Position numbers and translations under genes: made by a program. A DNA stretch of 64,000 bases. It comes from Halomarinibacterium sedimenti. Its GTDB lineage: Bacteria > Bacteroidota > Bacteroidia > Flavobacteriales > Flavobacteriaceae. Numbering within the stretch: position 1 is the first letter of the stretch; every line of letters starts with the position of its first letter. The notes beneath the pieces are model-generated. The model saw only the letters and a program-made list of their open reading frames with translations. It was not told the DNA's origin and made no database searches. The stretch is from contig NZ_JAHWDP010000001.1 in NCBI RefSeq assembly GCF_019312585.1, positions 372,001 through 436,000 on the forward strand, given 5' to 3'. Positions 18,626 to 27,419 of the stretch are shown here, piece after piece.

Positions 18626-20836
18626 TTAATTTTTAATCTCCATAAGCTGTTCTTCGGGAGACCCCAAAGACTCTTTTACGAAGTTGGTCATTTTTTTATA
18701 TAAATGTAATCTTGTGTTACCGCCATAAATCCCGTGATTATCATCTGGATATACCAACCAATCAAAATCTTTATTGGCCTGAATTAAAGCTTCCGTAAGT
18801 CGCATGGTATTCTGAAAATGAACATTATCATCGGCACTACCGTGTACCAATAAAAAATCCCCTTTTAAATTTTCTACATAGGTAATTGGGGAATTGGTAT
18901 CGTACCCAGAAGGGTTTTCTTGTGGTGTCGTCATATACCTTTCGGTATAAATAGTGTCATAAAAGCGCCAGCTGGTCACAGGTGCTACTGCAATGGCCAT
19001 GGAAAAGGTATCGGGTGCTTGAAACAGACAGTTGGAAGACATAAATCCTCCATAACTCCAACCCCAAATTCCAATTCTGTCTTCATCTATATACGGTAAC
19101 TCCCCAAGTTTTTTTGCAGCAGCCACTTGATCTTCCACTTCGTATTTTCCTAATTCCTTTTGAGTCATTTTTTTGAAATCGCGCCCCTTGAAGCCTGTTC
19201 CTCGTCCGTCGATACATACTATAATGATATCATCCTGCGCTAGCATTTGGTGCCAATAGTCATTAGCTCCATTCCATCGGTTTGCCACTTGCTGTGAACC
19301 TGGCCCAGAATATTGATACATAAACAAAGGGTACTCTTTGTTAGGGTCAAAATTCTTTGGTTTAATGGTGTACATATTTAAATCTTCTCCATTAATATGG
19401 ATAGTAGAAAACTCTTTTTTAGACATTTTATAGTCCTTCAGAGATTCTTTTAGCTCATTATTATTTTTTATCTCACGAAGTGGTTTTCCGGTTAAACCAT
19501 CATGCAACGTAAAGGTATGCGGTGTTTCGGTATTGGAAAACGTATTTATAAAATACGTAAAGTCTGTACTAAAAGAAGCACTATTACTTCCTGTATTTTG
19601 GGTTAACCGAACTTTGTTTTTTCCTGTTTTGGTAATGGAATACACATCTCTGTTAATATTTCCGTTTTCGGTACTTTGATAAAATATTCTCCCTGTTTTA
19701 GAATCGAATCCATAATAACTTGTAACATCCCAATCACCGTCAGTTACTTGTTTGAGTAATTTTCCAGTTCTATCATAATGGTAAATATGATTCCAACCAC
19801 TTTTTTCACTGGTCCAAATAAAACTGTTATCATTTAAAAACGTTAGGTCATCGGTTACATCCACATAGGCGGCATCTTTTTCCTGATGGATTAATTGAGT
19901 GGAATTATCTGTAGCGTTTACAAAAACTAAATCCAACACATTTTGATGGCGATTGGTTAATTGCACACTTAAAAAATTTGCATCCTCTGTCCACTTAATC
20001 CGTGGAATATAATAACTATTGTATTTTGAAACGTCCACTTTGAAAGTTTTTCCAGTGGCTACATCGTACATATGAAGCGATACTTCTGCATTTTTCTCTC
20101 CTGCTTTTGGATATTTAAAAGTGTTTTCGGTTGGATATAATTCTTCCCCATAGATATCCATTGAAAATTCTGGAACGTCGGTTTCATCGAAACGGATAAA
20201 TGCAATTTTATCACTGTTTTTGTTCCAATCAAAGGCTCTTACAAAAGCAAATTCTTCCTCGTACACCCAATCGGTTATCCCATTAATAATTTCGTTCTTT
20301 TTTCCGTCACTGGTAATTTGAATCGTGATTCCTGAAGCCAAATCCTTTACATACAAATTGTTATTGTATCCATAGGCAATTTTGGAACCATCGGGACTAA
20401 AAGTAGGTTCCTGCACTTGGTTTTCAGAAAGTAACGTGGCTTTTTTTGTTTTTGAGTCATAGACGTAATAGGTTCCTAAAGAGGAATGACGATATACTTG
20501 CTTTAAATTGGTTGCCAATAGTACTTTAGATTCATCCTCGCTAAATTCATACGAAATAAAGTAATCTACCTCAGGTAGATTTGTGCTAGTCACTATGGTT
20601 TTTACTTTTTCACCCGTTTTATAATCGTACACATCTATAGAAGAAGCATTGGTAGTACGATTGTAATCTAAAACTGAATATTGCTTTCCGTTATTCATAG
20701 AATGCAACACATCCATAAATTGGGTTCTAAATGCACCTCCCCAAATATCTTCTAAGGTTATCTCTTTTTGTTGTGCTTTTGAAGAAGTAAGTGTTAACAG
20801 AAACGTAAGCACGGAGATAGAAAGAATTTTTTTCAA
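18626..20836 (-). CDS. dipeptidyl peptidase IV (S9 family), exported
   Basis: DPP IV removes X-Pro or X-Ala dipeptides from peptide N-termini. The 736-residue protein has a signal peptide (about 1-21), an N-terminal beta-propeller domain and a C-terminal alpha/beta-hydrolase domain. Catalytic residues are placed by motif: S594 (GWSYGG), D669 (GSADDNVH) and H701 (DDNHGIYGG). It is the first gene of a unit with two POT symporters, which fits release of dipeptides in the periplasm followed by their import. Confidence 0.94.
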   Translation of the reverse strand: MKKILSISVLTFLLTLTSSKAQQKEITLEDIWGGAFRTQFMDVLHSMNNGKQYSVLDYNRTTNASSIDVYDYKTGEKVKTIVTSTNLPEVDYFISYEFSEDESKVLLATNLKQVYRHSSLGTYYVYDSKTKKATLLSENQVQEPTFSPDGSKIAYGYNNNLYVKDLASGITIQITSDGKKNEIINGITDWVYEEEFAFVRAFDWNKNSDKIAFIRFDETDVPEFSMDIYGEELYPTENTFKYPKAGEKNAEVSLHMYDVATGKTFKVDVSKYNSYYIPRIKWTEDANFLSVQLTNRHQNVLDLVFVNATDNSTQLIHQEKDAAYVDVTDDLTFLNDNSFIWTSEKSGWNHIYHYDRTGKLLKQVTDGDWDVTSYYGFDSKTGRIFYQSTENGNINRDVYSITKTGKNKVRLTQNTGSNSASFSTDFTYFINTFSNTETPHTFTLHDGLTGKPLREIKNNNELKESLKDYKMSKKEFSTIHINGEDLNMYTIKPKNFDPNKEYPLFMYQYSGPGSQQVANRWNGANDYWHQMLAQDDIIIVCIDGRGTGFKGRDFKKMTQKELGKYEVEDQVAAAKKLGELPYIDEDRIGIWGWSYGGFMSSNCLFQAPDTFSMAIAVAPVTSWRFYDTIYTERYMTTPQENPSGYDTNSPITYVENLKGDFLLVHGSADDNVHFQNTMRLTEALIQANKDFDWLVYPDDNHGIYGGNTRLHLYKKMTNFVKESLGSPEEQLMEIKN

Positions 20837-20952
20837 AATAGTATGTTTTGTAATGTCAAGTTTACTAAAAATAAAGCGAAATATAAGAGTTTTTATCCTA
20901 ATTACGGCAATATTGAAAGTTCAATTACTAACACCAAAATGGTTTAATGCCT

Positions 20953-20960
20953 TATATTTG
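20953..20960 (+). promoter_or_regulatory. Bacteroidota -7 box (TATATTTG)
   Basis: A perfect TAnnTTTG element lies 22 bp upstream of the HMG-CoA reductase ATG. No clear -33 TTTG is seen at the usual distance, so the promoter is only half supported. Confidence 0.5.
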
Positions 20961-20981
20961 TCTTAGTTTATAAAAAATCTC

Positions 20982-22295
20982 ATGTCCAAAACGGTATCTG
21001 GCTTTTCCAAAAAAACAAAAGAAGAAAAAATAGATTGGCTTGTCGCCCAATATTTAGATGGAAATTCAACATTAAAAAACACCTTAAAAAAGTACTGGAA
21101 TGTAGATGCCTCGTTGCAAAACCTACACGATGATTTTATAGAAAACACACTTACCAATTATTATTTACCCTTTGGTATTGCTCCTAATTTTAAAATTAAT
21201 GGAAGCATTTATGCCATCCCCATGGTCATAGAAGAAAGCTCTGTAGTAGCGGCAGCTAGTAACGCCGCCAAGTTTTGGAAAGATCGTGGCGGATTTAAAG
21301 CTGAAGTACTTTCCACACAAAAAAACGGACAGGTCCATTTTAATTTCTACGGAAAGGAAGAAGCTATCCAATCGTATTTTAAATTTATTAAACCTACTCT
21401 TATTGAAGACATTGCTACGCTTCAGAAAAATATGCAGAAACGAGGCGGAGGTCTTGTGGACATTAAACTTAAAGATAGCACTCAAAAACTGAAAGGCTAC
21501 TATCAAATCCATTGCACTTTTGAAACGTTGGATGCCATGGGCGCCAATTTCATTAATAGTTGTTTAGAGCAATTTGCTAAAACCTTTGAAGCCCAAGCAC
21601 AGCACTTTGAAGCTTTTAAGAAAAGTAACGAATTTCCCGAAGTAGTGATGAGCATTCTCTCAAACTATGTTCCTGATTGTTTGGTAAAAGCCGAAGTAAG
21701 TTGTAAAGTAAATGAATTAGCAAACAACGGGATGGATGGAACAACCTTCGCCGAAAATTTTGTGCGTTCCATCGAGATTGCTAAGGTAGAACCGCATAGA
21801 GCGGTAACTCACAACAAAGGTATTATGAACGGTATTGACGCCGTAATTTTGGCTACTGGGAATGATTTTAGAGCTGTGGAAGCCGGTGTACACGCCTATG
21901 CATCACGAGATGGCCATTACACAAGCTTAACCCACGCCAAAGTAGAAAGTGACACGTTTACATTTTGGATAGAGATTCCACTGGCATTGGGAACTGTGGG
22001 TGGACTTACAACCCTACACCCACTGGTAAAGGTTGCTTTAGAGATATTACAAAAGCCATCGGCAAAAGAATTGATGCAACTAGTGGCGGTAGCAGGATTG
22101 GCTCAAAACTTTGCAGCGGTGCGTTCGCTAGTGACTACGGGAATCCAAAAAGGGCACATGAAAATGCACTTAATGAATATCCTTAACCAATTGGAAGCGA
22201 CAGAAACCGAAAAAAAACAAGCAGTTACCCATTTTAAAAAGCACACAATTTCACACAGCGATGTAGTGAATTATATTTCAACCCTTAGAAATTAA
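20982..22295 (+). CDS. mvaA: hydroxymethylglutaryl-CoA reductase, class II
   Basis: HMG-CoA reductase converts HMG-CoA to mevalonate, the committed step of the mevalonate route to isoprenoids. The 437-residue soluble protein shows class II features: EESSVVAAAS (catalytic Glu at 84 or 85), DAMGANFIN, GNDFRAVEAG (catalytic Asp) and a C-terminal GHMKMH histidine. There is no membrane domain, as expected for the bacterial class. The gene is directly followed (1 bp) by a GHMP kinase, suggesting a pathway operon. Other mevalonate genes are outside the window. Confidence 0.93.
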   Translation: MSKTVSGFSKKTKEEKIDWLVAQYLDGNSTLKNTLKKYWNVDASLQNLHDDFIENTLTNYYLPFGIAPNFKINGSIYAIPMVIEESSVVAAASNAAKFWKDRGGFKAEVLSTQKNGQVHFNFYGKEEAIQSYFKFIKPTLIEDIATLQKNMQKRGGGLVDIKLKDSTQKLKGYYQIHCTFETLDAMGANFINSCLEQFAKTFEAQAQHFEAFKKSNEFPEVVMSILSNYVPDCLVKAEVSCKVNELANNGMDGTTFAENFVRSIEIAKVEPHRAVTHNKGIMNGIDAVILATGNDFRAVEAGVHAYASRDGHYTSLTHAKVESDTFTFWIEIPLALGTVGGLTTLHPLVKVALEILQKPSAKELMQLVAVAGLAQNFAAVRSLVTTGIQKGHMKMHLMNILNQLEATETEKKQAVTHFKKHTISHSDVVNYISTLRN

Positions 22296-22296
22296 T

Positions 22297-23190
22297 TTGA
22301 AAACCTTTTACAGCAACGGAAAATTATTGCTCACAGGAGAATATGTGGTTTTGGACGGCGCCAAAGCACTTGCTATTCCTACAAAGAAAGGGCAATCCTT
22401 AAAGGTTGATACGTCAGAAAAAAATGGAATTCACTGGAAAAGTCTAGATGAAAAGGGAACTGTTTGGTTTGAAGCCACTTTTAGTTTAGATACATCCATT
22501 TCTGAAAAAGAAGACAAGGTGTTGTTTCAGCTAATTCAAATTTTAAAAGAAGCACAGAAACTAAATCCTTCTTTTTTAGCTGAAGAAAATTACAAGGTTA
22601 CTACAATACTAGATTTTCCTAGAAATTGGGGTTTGGGCACCTCATCGACACTGATCAATAATATTGCGCAATGGGCAGAAGTGGACGCTTTTAAACTACT
22701 TCAAAATAGTTTTGGAGGCAGTGGTTACGATATTGCAGCCGCACAAAATAGCATACCCATTATATATCAGTTGAAAAATGGCAACCCCAAAGTTGAACCA
22801 GTTAAATTGAATTGGGACTTTACCGAAAGTCTATTCTTTGTACATCTCAACCAAAAACAAGATAGTAAAGAGGGTATTGCGCACTACAAAAAAGAAAAGG
22901 TGTCTGCTACTGTCATTTCTGAAATAAGTTTTATTACAGAAAAATTAATTTCCTGTAAGACCTTAAAAGAGTTTGAAGCCTTACTAAACCAACATGAAGA
23001 ATTAATTTCTCTATCTATTGGGCTACCTACTGTAAAAGAACAACTATTCTCAGATTATCCAAAAGCCATCAAAAGCCTAGGCGCTTGGGGGGGTGATTTT
23101 GTATTGGCTGCAGGAAATCAAAGGGACCGAAGCTATTTTAGAAAAAAAGGATTTACTACTATTGTATTATACCGAGATATGATACAATAA
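22297..23190 (+). CDS. GHMP-family kinase (mevalonate-pathway kinase candidate)
   Basis: This 297-residue protein has the GHMP N-terminus (GKLLLTGEYVVLDGA) and the glycine-rich ATP loop in the form GLGTSST. Later motifs include GGSGYDIAAAQ and LGAWGGDFVLAAG. Such kinases phosphorylate mevalonate or phosphomevalonate; the adjacent HMG-CoA reductase favours one of these, but which step is not clear. The start is TTG at 22297, 1 bp after the upstream stop; no ATG fits the conserved N-terminus. A strong terminator follows at once. Confidence 0.85.
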   Translation: MKTFYSNGKLLLTGEYVVLDGAKALAIPTKKGQSLKVDTSEKNGIHWKSLDEKGTVWFEATFSLDTSISEKEDKVLFQLIQILKEAQKLNPSFLAEENYKVTTILDFPRNWGLGTSSTLINNIAQWAEVDAFKLLQNSFGGSGYDIAAAQNSIPIIYQLKNGNPKVEPVKLNWDFTESLFFVHLNQKQDSKEGIAHYKKEKVSATVISEISFITEKLISCKTLKEFEALLNQHEELISLSIGLPTVKEQLFSDYPKAIKSLGAWGGDFVLAAGNQRDRSYFRKKGFTTIVLYRDMIQ

Positions 23191-23219
23191 AAAACCCGCT
23201 CATTAAGCGGGTTTTTTTA
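23191..23219. terminator. intrinsic terminator (bidirectional)
   Basis: The stem ACCCGCT/AGCGGGT with a short loop is flanked by A-run and T-run. It starts right after the GHMP kinase stop and also lies just beyond the convergent ppiD stop (23237), so it can serve both. Confidence 0.9.
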
Positions 23220-23236
23220 TTCTTTTAAAATATCAT

Positions 23237-25306
23237 TTAGTAAAAATCGGCGCGTTTATCTTCGATTTCCGCTGCTTTTCTAAGTGCACTAAATACTTTA
23301 GTGTTTACTGTTGAAGCATTTATAGAAGCCTTTAATTGGTTTACATAAGAGGCATAGTTATCTAGAGCGGGTGCCTCACTTTTAGAAAGGACACGTACTA
23401 CAAAAACTCCTGTTTCACCATCAATAATTGGAGTGGTTTCTCCAGCTGCTTTTCCAAAAGCCATTCCAACCACGTAAGGTTCTGTTCCTGCGTCTGCAAT
23501 GGTTGGTGTTGAACGTGTTAATGCACTTGCGGTTTTAACAGCCACGTTTTGGCTTGTAGCCATTTCTTGAAGCGTACTACCTGTAATACTTTCACGAATT
23601 TTTTGTGCTTTTTTCTGCTTTCTTAAAATAGGAGTCACGGTAACAGAAGCTTCGGCAACACTCATTAAGGCTTTTTTGTCGCTTTTACGGGTTAATTGCA
23701 CTACTACATAAGCATCATTAATGTTAAAACGCTTCACGTCTCCAACGCTACTTCCTTCTTCAAAGGCCCAATTAACGATAGTACGGTTATTACCAATTCC
23801 AGGAATGTTAGAATCTAACTTCCCTATTTTATTTACTGGTTTTGGAGTTAATCCTTTTTCCTCGGCAGTTTTGGTAAAATCTGCATTACGAACCGCTTCT
23901 TCAAATTTAGCCGATTCACTAAATACTTGTGTTAAGGTAGCTTCAGAAGGTTCAATCTCTTTAACCACAGTGGCTACCTTATAAGCATCTTTTTTGTTTT
24001 TTTGACCCTCAACTTCAATTAAGTGATATCCAAACTGTGTTTCAACAACGCCCATATCCCCTACATTCTTTTCAAAACAGAAATCACGGAACGGCCCCAC
24101 CATAGTATTGTAAGCAAACCAATCGTAATGTCCTCCTTTTTCAATACTTCCTTGGTCTGAAGAATATTTCTTTACAAAATCTCCAAATTTAGACTTGTTC
24201 TTTTTTAGCTCCACTAAAAGGCTATCGGCAAGTGCCTTTGCTTGTTCTGGTGTACGTGTAATACTATCGGTTCTACTTAAGCCTACAGGAATTAAAATAT
24301 GTCTTGCCTCAACTGAATCTGGTAATTGAATGGTTTTAATTACTTTAGATAAGTTGAGTGTTTTATCTACACTAAAAGGACCATATACGGTTCCTATAGG
24401 AATATTTAACAGGGTGTCTTTTAAAGAAGGAGGTAAATCCTTTTTGAAGAACCATCTATCTACAAAAGCACTTTCAGATTCATTGTTAACAAATTGAATG
24501 GGGTCTTCTGCAGCTGCAAAATCTTCTTTTAATTTAGCCATTTCTCCTTTAGCAGCTTCGATATCTTCCATAGAAGGTTCTTCGCTAAAAGAAATGTACT
24601 GAATGTCCACCATAGGCTCAACTTCATATTTCGATGGATTCTTACGCACATAAGCTTCAATTTCGGCATCGGTTACAGGAACATCCTCGTCGGCAATTTT
24701 AGTATAGGGTACTTGAACATATTCGATATTGATTTTATCATTTTCGAAATGATATTGTTGCTCCCCTTCAGCAATGGTAACCGCAAGTCCGCTGGTCACT
24801 AAATTAGCATAATTAGATTGCAAAATGTTTTCTCGTACTCCAATGATGTAGGCATCCCACTGGCCTCTTGCCGTGGCATCATTTTGAATACTAGCTACGT
24901 ACTCTATAACTCTTGCCTCGCTATAAATTCCATTTTCATCTTGAAAAGTAGGATTACCAGATAAACTTAATGCAAGGGTCTCGTTTAATTGCTCTTCACT
25001 TACACCCAAACCTAATTCTTCGGCTTGTTGATTGTATAAAATTCTTCTTAGCTCGGTTTCCCAAACAGTATTCATTGCCTGATATGGATTTGCATTTGGA
25101 CCCAAGGATCTCTGGCGCTCCTCTACTTTCCCCATAAAGTCTTCTCTGGAGATTTCGGTTCCATTTACAGAAGCTACCACATTTTGAGTAGAAGCACTGC
25201 TTCCCCCCTTGTTTATGATATCACTTAAAATGAATGCAAATAATGCTAATGCTATAATAAGAATAAGGAAAAATCCTCTTTTTCGAATACTATTTAATAT
25301 TGCCAT
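23237..25306 (-). CDS. ppiD: PpiD/SurA-type periplasmic peptidyl-prolyl isomerase
   Basis: This is a membrane-anchored chaperone and prolyl isomerase for exported proteins. The 689-residue protein has one N-terminal helix (about 10-30), a SurA_N-like region, a parvulin domain (about 335-450, starting VEARHILIPVGL and ending FGYHLIEVEG) and a further C-terminal domain, as in PpiD. It is downstream of the CNNM/CBS gene on the same strand with an 89-bp gap. Flavobacteria often keep this gene next to lptC and the CNNM protein. Confidence 0.9.
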   Translation of the reverse strand: MAILNSIRKRGFFLILIIALALFAFILSDIINKGGSSASTQNVVASVNGTEISREDFMGKVEERQRSLGPNANPYQAMNTVWETELRRILYNQQAEELGLGVSEEQLNETLALSLSGNPTFQDENGIYSEARVIEYVASIQNDATARGQWDAYIIGVRENILQSNYANLVTSGLAVTIAEGEQQYHFENDKINIEYVQVPYTKIADEDVPVTDAEIEAYVRKNPSKYEVEPMVDIQYISFSEEPSMEDIEAAKGEMAKLKEDFAAAEDPIQFVNNESESAFVDRWFFKKDLPPSLKDTLLNIPIGTVYGPFSVDKTLNLSKVIKTIQLPDSVEARHILIPVGLSRTDSITRTPEQAKALADSLLVELKKNKSKFGDFVKKYSSDQGSIEKGGHYDWFAYNTMVGPFRDFCFEKNVGDMGVVETQFGYHLIEVEGQKNKKDAYKVATVVKEIEPSEATLTQVFSESAKFEEAVRNADFTKTAEEKGLTPKPVNKIGKLDSNIPGIGNNRTIVNWAFEEGSSVGDVKRFNINDAYVVVQLTRKSDKKALMSVAEASVTVTPILRKQKKAQKIRESITGSTLQEMATSQNVAVKTASALTRSTPTIADAGTEPYVVGMAFGKAAGETTPIIDGETGVFVVRVLSKSEAPALDNYASYVNQLKASINASTVNTKVFSALRKAAEIEDKRADFY

Positions 25307-25395
25307 TTTTCTTGAAAATTAATAGGGGGCGAAAATACCATTTTCAAACGATTTATAAAAAATCTAGGGTAAAAAAAATAGGGATTTTTTTAAAA

Positions 25396-26649
25396 TCAGT
25401 TTTGCGATAGCTTTTTTAACTCAACTAGCTCAATCTTAGTGCTTGATACTTCTAAAATTTTAAAAGAATATCCATCAATATCTACCGTTTCATTCTGTTC
25501 TGGAATTTCTTCGGTAAAGTTAACGATAAGCCCTCCTAAAGTTTCATAATTTTCGCCTTCGGGAAGATCAAATTTATATTCTTCATTTAGATAATCTACT
25601 TCTAGGCGTGCAGAAAATTTATAATGGTCTGGTCCTAGTTCTTCCTCCATTAATTCTACAGAGTCGTGTTCGTCTTCAATCTCCCCAAAGAGTTCTTCAA
25701 TAATATCTTCGACGGTTATTAAACCTGCCGTCCCACCATACTCATCTATAACTACAGCAATACTTTTTCGCTTTCTAGTTAAGATATTAAGTACATCTTT
25801 TGCCCAAATAGTTTCAGGAACAAAAACCACAGGCATCAATACTTTTTTTATGGTTGAAGGGTTTTTAAACAGTTCAAAACTATGGACATACCCCATAATA
25901 TCATCGATATTATCTTTATACACCAAGATTTTTGAAAGCCCCGTTTCTGTAAATATTTTACCCAATTCTTTGGGTGTTGTTTCGACGTCCACCGCAATAA
26001 TTTCGGTACGTGGAATCATCACCTCTCTTGCTTTTACTTCGGAAAACTCTAAAGCATTCTGAAAGATTTGAATTTCGGTATCCAATTCATCTCGCTGTTC
26101 AAAACTTTCCATTTGTTCAGTAATATAATTACCCAATTCTACTTTACTGAAACTTAATTGTACAGCATCGCCTTCGGTTTTAAAAAACACTTTTAAGACC
26201 AAATCTGATATCCAAATAATGAATTCGGAAATTACCGAAAATAATACATAAAACAGATAGCCAGGAAGTGCAAATATTTTTACCAATTGGTTAGCATATA
26301 TCTGAAAAAATACCTTTGGAAGAAACTCTGCTGTTAGTAAAATAATAATTGTAGAGATTACTGTTTGCAACAACAAACCAGCAATACCATCTATGGGAAT
26401 GGCACGCATTAAAACATCTCCCATAAAAAAACCATACACTACCAAAGCAATATTATTCCCCACCAGCATGGTGGCAATAAATTTTGAAGGGCGTTTCGTA
26501 ATCTTTTTTAAGATCGTAGCAAGAAAGTTGTTTTGCTTTTTTTCAATTTCAATATGGATTTTATTGGCCGAAACATAGGCAATTTCCATTCCTGAAAAGA
26601 AAGCCGAAAAGAGTAAAGAAAGTACAATAATAAGTATGGAATAGTCCAT
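25396..26649 (-). CDS. CNNM/CBS/CorC-domain membrane protein (hemolysin-related, GldE-like)
   Basis: The 417-residue protein has an N-terminal CNNM (DUF21) membrane domain (about 1-170), a paired CBS domain (about 195-320, including VMIPRTEIIAVDVE and SIAVVIDEYGGTAGLITVEDIIEELFGEIEDE in separate blocks) and a C-terminal CorC_HlyC domain. Relatives are linked to Mg2+ or Co2+ efflux, and in gliding flavobacteria to GldE. The hemolysin label is historical. It sits directly after the small membrane protein gene with no gap. Confidence 0.85.
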   Translation of the reverse strand: MDYSILIIVLSLLFSAFFSGMEIAYVSANKIHIEIEKKQNNFLATILKKITKRPSKFIATMLVGNNIALVVYGFFMGDVLMRAIPIDGIAGLLLQTVISTIIILLTAEFLPKVFFQIYANQLVKIFALPGYLFYVLFSVISEFIIWISDLVLKVFFKTEGDAVQLSFSKVELGNYITEQMESFEQRDELDTEIQIFQNALEFSEVKAREVMIPRTEIIAVDVETTPKELGKIFTETGLSKILVYKDNIDDIMGYVHSFELFKNPSTIKKVLMPVVFVPETIWAKDVLNILTRKRKSIAVVIDEYGGTAGLITVEDIIEELFGEIEDEHDSVELMEEELGPDHYKFSARLEVDYLNEEYKFDLPEGENYETLGGLIVNFTEEIPEQNETVDIDGYSFKILEVSSTKIELVELKKLSQN

Positions 26650-26850
26650 TTATTGGTCTTGATTTCGTTTTTCTATGTTTTTTCTAAACTTACGTTTAAA
26701 GAAAAACATAAAAATAGCAACTACGCCAAAGAAAACAAAGATATAAGCACGTTCTCTATTTGTATCCCAATTGGTAATAACCAAATAGGCAGAAAATAAT
26801 GCCATGGCAATGTATGCAAATTCGAAAAAGCGGTAAATTTTATTGCCCAT
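26650..26850 (-). CDS. small two-helix membrane protein
   Basis: This 66-residue protein has two hydrophobic helices (about 8-23 and 34-51) and a basic C-terminus (FKRKFRKNIEKRNQ). It overlaps the 3' end of lptC by 11 bp and abuts the CNNM gene, so it is part of this operon. I recognise no named family; a link to the LPS or envelope functions of its neighbours is guesswork. Confidence 0.75.
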   Translation of the reverse strand: MGNKIYRFFEFAYIAMALFSAYLVITNWDTNRERAYIFVFFGVVAIFMFFFKRKFRKNIEKRNQDQ

Positions 26851-27418
26851 TAGGAGTGTCGTTTTGTTTTTGATCTATTAGTTGAACACCATCGTTCTTT
26901 CGTGACAAAAATACGGTAAAATCTTCATTTGCATCAAATCGAGCTCCATCATTAAATGAACCATCGCTAAAAGTGATTCTATAGGGCTGGTCTGTAAATA
27001 CCCATTTGTTGTTTTGATCCCAGTACAATTGTTGTGCATTCAATACATTACCATCGGCCGTGGTTAACACCACATTTTCTCTAAGGTCTACAATTCCTGT
27101 TTCATTAAAGCGTATGGCATAATCTGAAATAACAGTACTTTTTTTGTCTTCATCAAAAAAATGAACTTCAATGCCCTCAGGAAACTCTTGGTATGAAAAT
27201 TCCAAATTTGAATAATCTAGAAGTTTCGGCGCCATCAAATTGGTTACAACCTTACCAGAGTCTGTGTAAAAAAGATTTACATCTACTCCTTCTGATGAAG
27301 GCATACCATCCTTTAAATTTAGCTTTTGAACATTTTGATAATTTCCTTCACATGCAAAAAGCGTGATCGTTATAAAAATAACTACCACGCTTTTAAAACT
27401 ATAAAGGCTTTTATTCAT
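26840..27418 (-). CDS. lptC: LPS export protein LptC
   Basis: LptC carries lipopolysaccharide from the LptBFG inner-membrane complex to LptA. The 192-residue protein is a predicted lipoprotein (LFACEG) followed by a beta-jellyroll region that resembles LptC/OstA (YQEFPEGIEVHFFDEDKKS; LTTADGNVLNAQQLYWD). E. coli LptC has a membrane anchor; a lipoprotein form is common in Bacteroidota. The stop of the upstream TPR gene is 1 bp before the start. Confidence 0.85.
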   Translation of the reverse strand: MNKSLYSFKSVVVIFITITLFACEGNYQNVQKLNLKDGMPSSEGVDVNLFYTDSGKVVTNLMAPKLLDYSNLEFSYQEFPEGIEVHFFDEDKKSTVISDYAIRFNETGIVDLRENVVLTTADGNVLNAQQLYWDQNNKWVFTDQPYRITFSDGSFNDGARFDANEDFTVFLSRKNDGVQLIDQKQNDTPNGQ

Positions 27419-27419
27419 G

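Noticed and set aside
21165-21512. 115-codon open frame opposite HMG-CoA reductase
   Set aside because: It is a shadow of a highly conserved enzyme gene, without family motifs.
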